64,000 nt of DNA, taken from assembly GCF_042646165.1 (NCBI RefSeq), contig NZ_JBHRTC010000028.1; one strand, given 5' to 3'. The stretch comes from Microbaculum marinum. Lineage in GTDB: Bacteria; Pseudomonadota; Alphaproteobacteria; Rhizobiales; Tepidamorphaceae. Positions 45,110 to 55,874 of this stretch are shown piece after piece. The position numbers and the translations under genes are program-made. Numbering within the stretch: the first letter of the stretch is position 1; each line of letters opens with the position of its first letter. The notes under the pieces were generated by a model that saw only the letters and a list, made by a program, of their open reading frames with translations, searched no databases and was not told the origin of the DNA.

Positions 45110-46135
45110 ATGACCTCCACTTCGCCCGGCAGAGATCGGCCCGAGGCTGACAGGAGCGCCGTACCGGTGGCGCCGGCCGCGCCCGAGGTGCCGGTCGTCT
45201 TGAAGCAGGACCCGGGATCGGCCGGCGGCCCCGGAAACCTGGCACTCGGCTACACGTTCGCGGTGCTCGGGGCCCTGACGTTCTCCTCCAAGGCGATCTT
45301 CATCAAGCTGGCCTACGCCGAGGGCATGGGGGTGGAACCGCTGCTGGCGCTGCGCATGATGCTGGCGCTCCCGGTCTACCTGGCGATCGGCGCGTTGTCG
45401 CTGCACGACCGGCGCAGGCGCGGAGAAGGGCTGCCGGCGGCCGGCCTGCTCATCAAGGCCGTCGTGGTCGGCGCGCTCGGCTACTGGGTGGCGATGTATC
45501 TCGACTTCGCCGGCCTCAGCCTCATCCCGGCGCAGTTCAACGTGCTGATCCTGATGACATATCCGCTATTCGTGGTGATCTTCGGCGCTCTCATCTTCCG
45601 GTTTCCCGTCCAGATCCGCGCCGTCATCGCCTTCGCGGTCGCCTATATCGGCATCGGGGTGATCTTTTCCGGCCGCCTCGGCTCGGCCGACGGCAAGATG
45701 ATCCTGGGCGCCGCTTTCGTGCTCGCCGCCGCGGTGACCTTCGCGCTCTACATGCTGTTCGCCAAGGAGGTGATCGGCCGGATGGGCGCGCGGCTGTTCA
45801 CCTGCGTGACGATGGTCGCGGTCTCGATCCTGGCGATCGGGCAGTTCCTGATCGTCGATCCGATCTCGGCACTATCGATCACGCGGGAGGCGTGGATCTA
45901 CACGATCCTGCTGGCCGTGGTCTCGACGATATTTCCGACGTTCCTGATCAACGCCGCCCTGCAGCAGATCACCGCGCAGGCCAACTCGACCATCGGCATG
46001 CTGGCGCCGGTCGCCTCCATCCTGCTCGCCTTCCTCGTCCTGGGCGAGATGCTGAGCGTGCGCGACATGATCGGAGCGGCGCTGGTGATCGGCGGGGTCG
46101 GCTGGTTCACCCTGGGCGGCCGGCGCTCCCTGTGA
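45110..46135 (+). CDS. DMT superfamily (EamA) transporter
   Basis: 341 residues from ATG 45110. A hydrophilic N-terminus (about 45 residues) is followed by about ten helices in two EamA repeats, beginning LGYTFAVLGALTFSSKAIFIKL. Second-repeat features include VLAAAVTFALYMLFAKEVIG and ANSTIGMLAPVASILLAFLVLGE. No substrate can be predicted. It converges with lpdA, 22 bases apart. Confidence 0.9.
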   Translation: MTSTSPGRDRPEADRSAVPVAPAAPEVPVVLKQDPGSAGGPGNLALGYTFAVLGALTFSSKAIFIKLAYAEGMGVEPLLALRMMLALPVYLAIGALSLHDRRRRGEGLPAAGLLIKAVVVGALGYWVAMYLDFAGLSLIPAQFNVLILMTYPLFVVIFGALIFRFPVQIRAVIAFAVAYIGIGVIFSGRLGSADGKMILGAAFVLAAAVTFALYMLFAKEVIGRMGARLFTCVTMVAVSILAIGQFLIVDPISALSITREAWIYTILLAVVSTIFPTFLINAALQQITAQANSTIGMLAPVASILLAFLVLGEMLSVRDMIGAALVIGGVGWFTLGGRRSL

Positions 46136-46157
46136 GCGGAAGACCCCGTTTCCCAGA

Positions 46158-47561
46158 TCAGATGTGAATCGAGCGCTTCTCGACTCCCAGCGCGGCCTCG
46201 CGGACGGCTTCCGACAGGGTCGGGTGCGCATGGCAGGTGCGGGCGAGATCCTCCGACGAGCCGCCGAACTCGATCAGCACGGTCAGCTCGGCGATCAGTT
46301 CGCCGGCGACCGGCCCCACGATATGGGCGCCGAGGACGCGGTCGGTCTTCTTGTCGGCTAGGATCTTCACGAAGCCGTCGGTCTTGTTCATGGCGCGCGC
46401 CCGGCCGTTGGCCGAGAACGGGAACTTGCCGACGTTGTACTCGATGCCGGCCTCCTTCAGCTCCTCCTCGGTCCTGCCAACCGAGGCGACTTCCGGGCTG
46501 GTGTACACCACCGAGGGGATCGCATCGTAGTTCACGTGACCCGCCTGGCCGGCGATGATTTCGGCGACCGCCATGCCCTCGTCCTCGCCCTTGTGAGCGA
46601 GCATCGGACCCTTGACCACGTCGCCGACGGCGTAGATCCCGTCGACATTGGTCTTGTAGCGGGCGTCGATGTTGACGCGGCCGCGCTCGTCGAGCTCGAC
46701 GCCGGCCTCCTTCAGGCCGAGGGCCTCGGTATAGGCGACCCGGCCGATGGCGACGAGCACCACGTCGGCCTCCAGCTCCTCGGCGTCGCCGCCCTTGGCC
46801 GGCTCGACGGAGACCTTCAGCATCTTGCCGGAGGAATCGATCGAGGTGACCTTCGAGCCGAGCTTGAAGTCGAAGCCCTGCTTCTTGAGGATGCGCTGGA
46901 ACTGCTTTGCGACCTCACCGTCCATGCCGGGCAGGATGCGGTCGAGGTATTCCACGACGGTGACCTGCGAGCCGAGCCGCGCCCAGACCGAGCCGAGCTC
47001 GAGGCCGATGACGCCGGCACCGACCACCAGCAGCTTTTCCGGCACCTTGGAGAGATCGAGCGCCCCGGTCGAACTGACGATGCGCTTCTCGTCGATCTCG
47101 ATGCCCTTGAGGCGGGCAACGTCGGAGCCGGTGGCGATGACGATGTTCTTCGTCTCCAGCGTCTGCGCATCGCCCTCCTCGGGCGTCACCTCGACCTTGC
47201 CCGGTGCCACGACCCGCGCGGTGCCCTGGATGCCGTCGATCTTGTTCTTCTTAAACAAGAAGGCGACACCGTCGACGTTCGACTTAACCGTCGAGTCCTT
47301 GTGGCCCATCATTGCCTTCAGATCGAGCTTGGGGGCATTCACCTTGACGCCGAGGGCTTCCAGCCCGTGACCGGCCTCCTCGAACATCTCCGAGGCATAG
47401 AGCAGGGCCTTGGAGGGAATGCAGCCGATGTTGAGGCAGGTGCCGCCGTAGGTCGCGCGCTTCTCGACGCAGGCGACCTTCATGCCGAGCTGCGCCGCGC
47501 GGATCGCGCAGACGTAGCCGGCCGGTCCGGAACCGATGACGACGAGGTCGTAGGATGCCAT
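46158..47561 (-). CDS. lpdA: Dihydrolipoamide dehydrogenase (E3)
   Basis: 467 residues from ATG 47561; an earlier in-frame codon at 47576 is less likely. It reoxidises the lipoyl groups of 2-oxoglutarate dehydrogenase with NAD. The redox disulfide is Cys42-Cys47 in GGTCLNIGCIPSKALL; the FAD loop is YDLVVIGSGPAGYVCAI; the C-terminal catalytic His lies in CHAHPTLSEAV. It is the distal gene of the suc block, separated from sucB by the LysE-type gene. Confidence 0.97.
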   Translation of the reverse strand: MASYDLVVIGSGPAGYVCAIRAAQLGMKVACVEKRATYGGTCLNIGCIPSKALLYASEMFEEAGHGLEALGVKVNAPKLDLKAMMGHKDSTVKSNVDGVAFLFKKNKIDGIQGTARVVAPGKVEVTPEEGDAQTLETKNIVIATGSDVARLKGIEIDEKRIVSSTGALDLSKVPEKLLVVGAGVIGLELGSVWARLGSQVTVVEYLDRILPGMDGEVAKQFQRILKKQGFDFKLGSKVTSIDSSGKMLKVSVEPAKGGDAEELEADVVLVAIGRVAYTEALGLKEAGVELDERGRVNIDARYKTNVDGIYAVGDVVKGPMLAHKGEDEGMAVAEIIAGQAGHVNYDAIPSVVYTSPEVASVGRTEEELKEAGIEYNVGKFPFSANGRARAMNKTDGFVKILADKKTDRVLGAHIVGPVAGELIAELTVLIEFGGSSEDLARTCHAHPTLSEAVREAALGVEKRSIHI

Positions 47562-47658
47562 TTCGCTGCCTCTCAATCTCGATGTGACCCGCGGCGCGGC
47601 CTGTTCAAGGTCTGCGCTCCACCGGACGGGTACGATTGCGGTAGGCGCCTGCCTAGCA

Positions 47659-48273
47659 TCACCTGCCGGCGAAGGCGAGCCTCAGTCCGAAACCGGCGAA
47701 TGCGGCGGCGACCGTGCGGCGCATCCAGGTCATTGCCCTGGCGCTCTTCAGGATCTTCTCGCCGATCAGGGCGGCGAAGGCGCCGTAGCCGACGAAAACC
47801 ACGAATGTCATCGCCATGAAGACGCCGCCGAGCGTCAGCATCTGGGCGGTCGGCGAGCCGGCGTCGACACTGATGAACTGCGGCAGGAAGGCGAGGAAGA
47901 AGACCGAGAGCTTGGGGTTCAACACGTTGATCAGGCAGCCGGTGCGCGCGATGGCAAGGTAGCTGCGCGGTACCGCCGGCCTGTCGCCGATCTTCAGCGG
48001 GCCGCTTTCGCGCAACGTCTGCCAGGCGAGATAGAGCAGATAGGCGACGCCGGCGAACTTCAGCGCCTGGAACAGCAGCGCGCTGGTGTGCAGGATCGCC
48101 GACAGGCCGAGGACGGAGGCCAGCACCGCCGGCACGATGCCGAGCGTGCAGCCGAACGCCGCAGCGATGCTCTCCCTGCGGCCCGCGGTCAGTCCGGTCG
48201 CCACCGTGTAGACGACGCCGGTGCCGGGGATCAGCACGACGATCAGCGCGGTGACGAGGAATTCGGGAGACAC
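47659..48273 (-). CDS. LysE family amino acid/metabolite exporter
   Basis: 204 residues, six predicted helices. The RhtB/LysE pattern is clear: PGTGVVYTVATGLTAGRRESIAAAFGCTLG near the start, LKFAGVAYLLYLAWQTLR, and the NPKLSVFFLAFLPQFI motif. It sits between sucB (20 bases upstream) and lpdA (97 bases downstream) on the same strand. Its presence inside the suc operon is not part of the canonical set and the substrate is unknown. Confidence 0.9.
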   Translation of the reverse strand: MSPEFLVTALIVVLIPGTGVVYTVATGLTAGRRESIAAAFGCTLGIVPAVLASVLGLSAILHTSALLFQALKFAGVAYLLYLAWQTLRESGPLKIGDRPAVPRSYLAIARTGCLINVLNPKLSVFFLAFLPQFISVDAGSPTAQMLTLGGVFMAMTFVVFVGYGAFAALIGEKILKSARAMTWMRRTVAAAFAGFGLRLAFAGR

Positions 48274-48292
48274 TGTCGCGCTCCGGTGGCTG

Positions 48293-49567
<1,275 letters not shown>

Positions 49568-49608
49568 ATGAGGTCCTCGAAGGTTGGCGTTTACTCTGAC
49601 TGTCGCAG

Positions 49609-52560
49609 TTACTCGCTGAACGCCTCGTCGAGGAAGGCCTCGAGCTGGGCGAGGTGCTTGGACATCAGCCCGGTCGCCGTGGCGGCCGCCGCCGGGCGGC
49701 CGACATAGCGGGGCCGGCGATGCCTGGCCTCGATCTGGTTCAGCGCCCATTCCAGATAGGGCTCGATGAAGCCCCAGGAACCCATGTTGCGCGGCTCCTC
49801 CTGGCTCCAGACCATCTCGGCATTCTTGAAGCGGCCGAGTTCGGAGACCAGCGCCTTGGCGGGAACGGGATAGAGCTGTTCGAGACGCAGCAGGTAGACA
49901 TCGTCGATGCCGCGCTTTTCGCGTTCCTCGTACAGATCGTAGTAGACCTTGCCAGAGCACATGACGACGCGGCGGATCTTGTCGTCGCTGACGAGCCTGG
50001 TCTCAGAGTCCTTGTTGGTCTCCGCATCGTCCCAGAGCAGGCGGTGGAAGCAGGAGTCGTCGGCCATCTCCGACAGCTTCGATACCGCGCGCTTGTGGCG
50101 CAGCAGCGACTTCGGTGTCATCAGGATGAGCGGCTTGCGGAAGTCGCGCTTCATCTGCCGGCGCAGGATATGGAAGTAGTTGGCCGGCGTGGTGCAGTTG
50201 GCGACCTGCATGTTGTCTTCCGCGCACATCTGCAGGAAGCGCTCGAGCCTGGCCGAGGAATGCTCCGGACCCTGGCCCTCGTAGCCGTGCGGCAAGAGCA
50301 GCACCAGACCCGACATGCGCAGCCACTTGCGCTCGCCCGCCGAGATGAACTGGTCGATGATCACCTGGGCGCCGTTGGCGAAGTCGCCGAACTGGGCCTC
50401 CCAGATCGTCAGCGCGTTCGGCTCGGCCAGCGAATAGCCGTACTCGAAGCCGAGCACGGCTTCCTCCGACAGCATCGAGTTGACGACCTCGTAACGCGCC
50501 TGATCGTCCGACAGGTTGTCGAGCGGGATGTAGCGCTCCTCGGTCTGCTGGTCGTAGAGAACCGTGTGGCGCTGGGAGAAGGTGCCGCGCTCGACGTCCT
50601 GACCGGACAGGCGGACGGGATTGCCGTCGATGCACAGGCTGCCGAAGGCGAGCGATTCCGCCGTCGCCCAGTCGATGCCGTCGCCGGTCTCCATCATGGT
50701 ACGCCGATTGTCGAGGAAACGCTTGACGGTGCGGTGAACGTTGAAGCCCTCCGGCACCTCGGTCAGCTTGATGCCGATCTCGCGCAGCTTCTCCAGCTCG
50801 ACGCCGGTATGGCCGCGGCGGGGACCTTCCTCCTCGGCGACCTTGAAGCCGGACCAGCGGCCGTCCAGCCAGTCAGCCTTGTTCGGCTTGTAGCTGGCGC
50901 CGGCCTCGAACTCGGCCTCGAGCCTGGCGCGCCAGTCGGCCTTCAGCTTGTCGATCTCCTCGGCCGTGACCAGGCCCTCGGCGATCAGCTTGTCGGAATA
51001 TATCTGCAGGGTCGTGGGGTGCGACCGGATCGTCCGGTACATGAGCGGCTGGGTGAACGCCGGCTCGTCGCCCTCGTTGTGGCCAAACCGGCGGTAGCAG
51101 AACATGTCGATGACCACCGGCTTGTGGAAGCGCTGGCGGAATTCGGTCGCCACCTTTGCCGCGAACACCACCGCTTCGGGATCGTCACCGTTCACATGCA
51201 GGATCGGCGCCTCGATCATCTTGGCGACATCGGAGGGATAGGGCGAGGACCGCGAGAAGCGGGGGTTCGTCGTGAAGCCGATCTGGTTGTTGACGATGAA
51301 ATGGACCGTGCCGCCGATCCGATGGCCCTTCAGGCCGGACAGGCCGAAGCACTCGGCGACGACGCCCTGACCGGCGAACGCCGCGTCGCCGTGGATCAGC
51401 AACGGCATGACCATCGAGCGGTCGGTATCGTTCAACTGGTCCTGCTTGGCGCGCGCCTTGCCCATCACGACGGGGTCGACGATTTCCAGGTGCGAGGGGT
51501 TCGCCGTCAGCGACAGATGGACCTGGTTGTCGTCGAAGACGCGATCCGAAGACGCACCGAGATGGTACTTCACGTCACCCGAGCCCTCGACCTCGTCGGG
51601 AGAGGCCGAGCCGCCCTTGAACTCGTTGAAGATGGCGCGGTGCGGCTTGCCCATCACCTGGGCGAGCACGTTGAGGCGGCCGCGGTGAGCCATGCCGATG
51701 ATGATGTCGCGGACGCCGAGGTGGCCGCCGCGCTTGATGATCTGCTCCAGCGCCGGAACCATCGCCTCGGCGCCGTCAAGCCCGAAGCGCTTGGTGCCGG
51801 TATACTTGACGTCCAGGAACTTCTCGAAGCCGTCCGCCTCGACGAGCTTGTTGAGGATCGCTCGCTTGCCTTCCGGCGTGAAGGTGACTTCCTTGTCTGG
51901 CCCCTCGATGCGCTCCTGGATCCAGCCCTTCTCGGCGGGATCGGAGATGTGCATGAACTCGACGCCGACGGTCTGGCAGTAAGTCCTGCGCAGGATCTCC
52001 AGCATCTGCGGGATCGTCGCGAACTCCAGGCCGAGCACGTGGTCGATGAAGATCTGGCGATCGTAGTCGGCCTCGGAGAAGCCGTAGCTCTCCGGCTCGA
52101 GCTCGGGATGACTGGCCGGCGGGGTGAGGCCGAGCGGATCGAGATTGGCGGCGAGGTGTCCGCGCATCCGGTAGGCGCGGATCATCATCAATGCGCGGAC
52201 CGAGTCGCGGGTCGCCCGCATCACCGCGTCGTCGTCGAGCTCGACTCCCTTGCCCTGAGCCTTGGCACGGATCCGGTTGCCGATATCCGCTTCCAGGGGC
52301 ATCCAGTTCGTGTCGAGCGCGCTGACCAGTTCGCCGTTCATCGGCACGGGCCAGTCGCTTCGCTCCCACGAGGGGCCGCGGGCCTCGGCGATCACAGTTT
52401 CGCGATCGTCCTTCAATGCCTCGAAGAAAGTGCGCCAGCCGGCATCCACGGTTTCGGGATTTTCCTGGTAGCGCGCGTACTGATCCTCGATCCACCCCGC
52501 ATTGGCGCCGTACAGGAACGACGTCAGTGCGAAGGCTTCGTTTGCCTCTTGCTTCGCCAT
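49609..52560 (-). CDS. sucA: 2-Oxoglutarate dehydrogenase E1
   Basis: 983 residues from ATG 52560 (MAKQEANEAFALTSFLYG), slightly longer than E. coli SucA. It decarboxylates 2-oxoglutarate with thiamine diphosphate. Recognisable blocks: the N-terminal LYGANAGWIEDQYARYQ and HLAANLDPLG; the ThDP region with HRGRLNVLAQVMGKP, DVKYHLGAS and VHLSLTANPSHLEIVDPVVMGKARA; and GHNEGDEPAFTQPLMY. The 100-base gap before it contains a G-rich/C-rich stretch and no optimal ribosome site (GAGGAGG lies 25 bases upstream), so initiation efficiency may be set by mRNA folding. Confidence 0.98.
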   Translation of the reverse strand: MAKQEANEAFALTSFLYGANAGWIEDQYARYQENPETVDAGWRTFFEALKDDRETVIAEARGPSWERSDWPVPMNGELVSALDTNWMPLEADIGNRIRAKAQGKGVELDDDAVMRATRDSVRALMMIRAYRMRGHLAANLDPLGLTPPASHPELEPESYGFSEADYDRQIFIDHVLGLEFATIPQMLEILRRTYCQTVGVEFMHISDPAEKGWIQERIEGPDKEVTFTPEGKRAILNKLVEADGFEKFLDVKYTGTKRFGLDGAEAMVPALEQIIKRGGHLGVRDIIIGMAHRGRLNVLAQVMGKPHRAIFNEFKGGSASPDEVEGSGDVKYHLGASSDRVFDDNQVHLSLTANPSHLEIVDPVVMGKARAKQDQLNDTDRSMVMPLLIHGDAAFAGQGVVAECFGLSGLKGHRIGGTVHFIVNNQIGFTTNPRFSRSSPYPSDVAKMIEAPILHVNGDDPEAVVFAAKVATEFRQRFHKPVVIDMFCYRRFGHNEGDEPAFTQPLMYRTIRSHPTTLQIYSDKLIAEGLVTAEEIDKLKADWRARLEAEFEAGASYKPNKADWLDGRWSGFKVAEEEGPRRGHTGVELEKLREIGIKLTEVPEGFNVHRTVKRFLDNRRTMMETGDGIDWATAESLAFGSLCIDGNPVRLSGQDVERGTFSQRHTVLYDQQTEERYIPLDNLSDDQARYEVVNSMLSEEAVLGFEYGYSLAEPNALTIWEAQFGDFANGAQVIIDQFISAGERKWLRMSGLVLLLPHGYEGQGPEHSSARLERFLQMCAEDNMQVANCTTPANYFHILRRQMKRDFRKPLILMTPKSLLRHKRAVSKLSEMADDSCFHRLLWDDAETNKDSETRLVSDDKIRRVVMCSGKVYYDLYEEREKRGIDDVYLLRLEQLYPVPAKALVSELGRFKNAEMVWSQEEPRNMGSWGFIEPYLEWALNQIEARHRRPRYVGRPAAAATATGLMSKHLAQLEAFLDEAFSE

Positions 52561-52660
52561 TATGATCCGGGGGGCGGGGGAGCCCCTCCTCTCTATTTGC
52601 CGCAAACGCGGCTGTTCACGACCGCTCAGCGATCAGAAGCTAACACTTGTTCCAAAAAGG

Positions 52661-53572
52661 TTAGCCTTTCAACACCTCAGTGAGTGTTTTGCCAAGACGC
52701 GCCGGGGACGGCGAGACGCGAATGCCGGCGGATTCCATCGCCGCGATCTTGTCTTCCGCACCGCCCTTGCCGCCGGAGATCACCGCACCGGCGTGGCCCA
52801 TCGTGCGCCCGGGCGGAGCGGTGCGGCCCGCAATGAAGCCGACCATGGGCTTGCTGCGACCGGCCTTCGCCTCGTCCTTCAGGAACTGGGCCGCGTCCTC
52901 CTCCGAGGATCCGCCGATCTCGCCGATCATGACGATCGATTGGGTGGCGTCATCGGCGAGGAACATCTCCAGGATGTCGATGAAATCGGTGCCCTTGACG
53001 GGGTCGCCGCCGATTCCGACCGCGGTGGTCTGGCCGAGGTTCTCCATGGTCGTCTGGTAGACGGCCTCGTAGGTGAGCGTACCCGACCGCGACACGACGC
53101 CGACGGAGCCCTTGCGGAAGATCGATCCAGGCATGATGCCGATCTTGCATTCATCCGGGGTCAGCACGCCTGGGCAGTTCGGGCCGATCAGCCGCGAGCC
53201 GGACTTGTCGAGTTTGGCCTTGGCCCTGACCATGTCGATCACCGGGATCCCTTCCGTGATGCAGATGATCAGCGGAACCTCGGCGTCGATCGCCTCCTCG
53301 ATCGCCGCGCCGGCGCCGGCCGGCGGCACGTAGATCACCGACGCATTGGCGCCGGTCGCCTCCTTCGCCTCGGCCACGGTGGCGAAGATCGGCAGCGACT
53401 TGTCCGCGCCGTCGACGCTGCCGACCCAGGTCTCGCCGCCCTTCTTGGGATGGACGCCGGCAACCATCTGCGTGCCGTGATAGGCGAGCGCCTGCTCGGT
53501 GTGGAAGGTGCCCGTCTTGCCGGTCAGGCCCTGGACGATGACCTTGGTGTTCCTATCGACCAGGATCGACAT
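52661..53572 (-). CDS. sucD: Succinate-CoA ligase (ADP-forming) alpha subunit
   Basis: 303 residues from ATG 53572. It carries the phospho-histidine in GRTMGHAGAVISGGKGG and the CoA-binding N-terminal fold (NTKVIVQGLTGKTGTFHTEQAL). Its ATG shares its A with the sucC stop (TGATG), so alpha and beta are made in step. In this operon it converts succinyl-CoA to succinate with nucleotide formation. Confidence 0.98.
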   Translation of the reverse strand: MSILVDRNTKVIVQGLTGKTGTFHTEQALAYHGTQMVAGVHPKKGGETWVGSVDGADKSLPIFATVAEAKEATGANASVIYVPPAGAGAAIEEAIDAEVPLIICITEGIPVIDMVRAKAKLDKSGSRLIGPNCPGVLTPDECKIGIMPGSIFRKGSVGVVSRSGTLTYEAVYQTTMENLGQTTAVGIGGDPVKGTDFIDILEMFLADDATQSIVMIGEIGGSSEEDAAQFLKDEAKAGRSKPMVGFIAGRTAPPGRTMGHAGAVISGGKGGAEDKIAAMESAGIRVSPSPARLGKTLTEVLKG

Positions 53573-54771
53573 CAACGAGCTCCCTTCACGGCGTTCACGA
53601 TCTTCTGGGCGGCATCGTCGAGATCGTCGGCCGACGTCACGTCGAGGCCGCTTTCGTTCAGTATCTTCTTGCCCTCGGCAACCTTGGTTCCTTCGAGGCG
53701 AACCACCAGCGGAACCTTCAGGCCGACCTCCCTGACCGCGGCGACGACGCCCTCGGCGATCGTGTCGCAGCGCATGATGCCGCCGAAGATGTTGACGAGG
53801 ATGCCCTTCACGCTCGGATCGGCGGTGATGATCTTGAAGGCGGCCGTCACCTTTTCCTTCGATGCGCCGCCGCCGACGTCGAGGAAGTTCGCCGGTTCCT
53901 CGCCATACAGCTTGATGATGTCCATCGTCGCCATGGCGAGGCCGGCGCCGTTGACCATGCAGCCGATCGTGCCGTCGAGCGCGATGTAGGCGAGGTCGTA
54001 TTTCGACGCCTCGATTTCCTTCTCGTCCTCCTCCGTCTCGTCGCGCAGCTCGACGATCTCGGGATGACGGAACAGGGCATTGTTGTCGAAGGACACCTTG
54101 GCGTCGAGAACCCGGATATGGCCGTCGTCGGTGACGATCAGCGGGTTGATCTCGAGGAGGCTCATGTCCTTCTCGGTGAAGGCCTTGTAGAGGGTTCCGG
54201 CAAGTTCCGTCATCTCGTCGCGCGCCGGACCGGAGAGCTTCAGGGACTCGGCGAGCCTGCCCGCGTCGGCCTCCGTGACCCCGCCATCGGGATCGATCGG
54301 CAGGGTGAGGATCTTCTCCGGCGTCTCGGCGGCCACCGTCTCGATGTCCATGCCGCCTTCCGTCGAGGCGACGAAGGCGACGCGGCCGACGGTGCGGTCG
54401 ACGAGCAGCGAGAGATAGAGCTCGCGGTCGATGTCGGAGCCATCCTCGATGTAGAGCCGGTTGACCTGCTTGCCGGCCTGGCCGGTCTGCTTGGTCACCA
54501 GCGTCGCGCCGAGCATCTCGCGTGCGTTGGCGACCACCTCCTCGACGCTCCTGGAGAGCCGTACGCCGCCTGCGGAGTCCTCGCCGAGTTCCTTGAAGCG
54601 GCCCTTGCCGCGTCCGCCGGCATGGATCTGCGACTTGACCACCCAGAGCGGGCCGCCGAGTTCCCTGGCCGCCTTTTCCGCCTCGTCGGCGGAAAACACG
54701 GCGATGCCGCGGGACACGGGCGCCCCGAATTCCTTCAGGAGGCCCTTAGCCTGGTATTCGTGAATGTTCAT
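53572..54771 (-). CDS. sucC: Succinate-CoA ligase (ADP-forming) beta subunit
   Basis: 399 residues. The ATP-grasp fold begins MNIHEYQAKGLLKEFGAPVSRG. Nucleotide-site segments include LWVVKSQIHAGGRGKGRF, and the C-terminal domain has GILVNIFGGIMRCDTIAEGVV, which contacts the alpha subunit. It starts 12 bases after mdh. Confidence 0.98.
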   Translation of the reverse strand: MNIHEYQAKGLLKEFGAPVSRGIAVFSADEAEKAARELGGPLWVVKSQIHAGGRGKGRFKELGEDSAGGVRLSRSVEEVVANAREMLGATLVTKQTGQAGKQVNRLYIEDGSDIDRELYLSLLVDRTVGRVAFVASTEGGMDIETVAAETPEKILTLPIDPDGGVTEADAGRLAESLKLSGPARDEMTELAGTLYKAFTEKDMSLLEINPLIVTDDGHIRVLDAKVSFDNNALFRHPEIVELRDETEEDEKEIEASKYDLAYIALDGTIGCMVNGAGLAMATMDIIKLYGEEPANFLDVGGGASKEKVTAAFKIITADPSVKGILVNIFGGIMRCDTIAEGVVAAVREVGLKVPLVVRLEGTKVAEGKKILNESGLDVTSADDLDDAAQKIVNAVKGAR

Positions 54772-54783
54772 CGCAGATTGCTA

Positions 54784-55755
54784 CTACTTGCTCTTGCCGA
54801 GGTCGGGGGCGATCTTCTTGCAGGCGTCGACAAGGCCGGCGACCGCCTCGACCGACTTGTCGAAGGCGCTCTTCTCGGAGCGGTTGAGCTCGATCTCGAC
54901 CACCCGCTCGACGCCCTTGGCGCCGATCACCACCGGGACGCCGACATAGAGATCCTTGACGCCGTACTCGCCCTTCAGATGGGCGGCGCATGGCAGGACG
55001 CGCTTCTGGTCCTTCAGATAGGCTTCCGCCATCGAGATGGCCGACGCCGCCGGGGCGTAGAATGCCGAACCGGTCTTCAGCAGACCGACGATCTCGGCAC
55101 CGCCGTCGCGGGTGCGCTGGATGATCTCGTCGAGCCGCTTCTTGGTGGTCCAGTTCATCTTGATCAGGTCGGGCAGCGGTATGCCGGCGACCGTCGAATA
55201 GCGCGGCAGCGGCACCATCGTGTCGCCGTGGCCGCCGAGCACGAAGGTGGTGACGTCCTTGATGGAGACGTCGAATTCCTCGGCGAGGAAGTGCTGGAAG
55301 CGCGAGGAGTCGAGCACGCCGGCCATGCCGACCACCATGTGCTTGGGAAGGCCCGAAGCCTTCTGCAGCGCCCAGACCATCGCGTCGAGCGGGTTGGTGA
55401 TGCAGATGACGAAGGCGTCGGGAGCGTACTTCTTGATCCCGGTGCCGACCTGTTCCATCACCTTGAGATTGATCTCGAGGAGGTCGTCGCGGCTCATGCC
55501 CGGCTTGCGCGGCACGCCCGCCGTGACGATGACCACGTCGGCACCCTTGATCGCCGCATAGGATTGCGTGCCGGCGAACTTGGCGTCGAATCCGTCGACG
55601 GCAGAGGATTGGGCGATGTCGAGGCCCTTGCCCTGAGGTACCCCTTCGGCGATGTCGAAGAGAACGACGTCACCGAGTTCCTTGAGGCCGGCGAGATGGG
55701 CGAGCGTGCCGCCGATCTGACCGGCACCGATCAAAGCGATCTTGTGTCGCGCCAT
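54784..55755 (-). CDS. mdh: Malate dehydrogenase
   Basis: 323 residues, lactate-dehydrogenase-like type. NAD loop ALIGAGQIGGTLAHLAGLKELGDV; substrate arginines in TAGVPRKPGMSRDDLLEIN; catalytic His in FVLGGHGDTMVPLPRY. First gene of the mdh-sucCDAB-(lysE)-lpdA block, with a candidate promoter 56-84 bases upstream. Confidence 0.98.
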   Translation of the reverse strand: MARHKIALIGAGQIGGTLAHLAGLKELGDVVLFDIAEGVPQGKGLDIAQSSAVDGFDAKFAGTQSYAAIKGADVVIVTAGVPRKPGMSRDDLLEINLKVMEQVGTGIKKYAPDAFVICITNPLDAMVWALQKASGLPKHMVVGMAGVLDSSRFQHFLAEEFDVSIKDVTTFVLGGHGDTMVPLPRYSTVAGIPLPDLIKMNWTTKKRLDEIIQRTRDGGAEIVGLLKTGSAFYAPAASAISMAEAYLKDQKRVLPCAAHLKGEYGVKDLYVGVPVVIGAKGVERVVEIELNRSEKSAFDKSVEAVAGLVDACKKIAPDLGKSK

Positions 55756-55810
55756 TGAATCTCATGTCCCCGAGTTGGTCATTTGTGCGGGTGCTGGGTC
55801 AGCCGCGATG

Positions 55811-55839
55811 TCACTAGCCCGAATGTCCGAGGTGTTCAA
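55811..55839 (-). promoter_or_regulatory. Candidate promoter of mdh-sucCDAB-lpdA
   Basis: TTGAAC (55839-55834) and GCTAGTGA (its TAGTGA at 55816-55811), 17 bases apart, resemble the alphaproteobacterial TTGAC / GCTANAWC form. The leader would be about 50 bases. It lies in the 119-base gap between zapE and mdh. Confidence 0.35.
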
Positions 55840-55874
55840 GTAAGCCAGTCGTATGATTCGGGCAGATAGCGCTT

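Noticed and set aside
49654..52683. A 1,009-codon open frame opposite sucA
   Set aside because: Same reason: antisense shadow of a conserved gene, with no domain.
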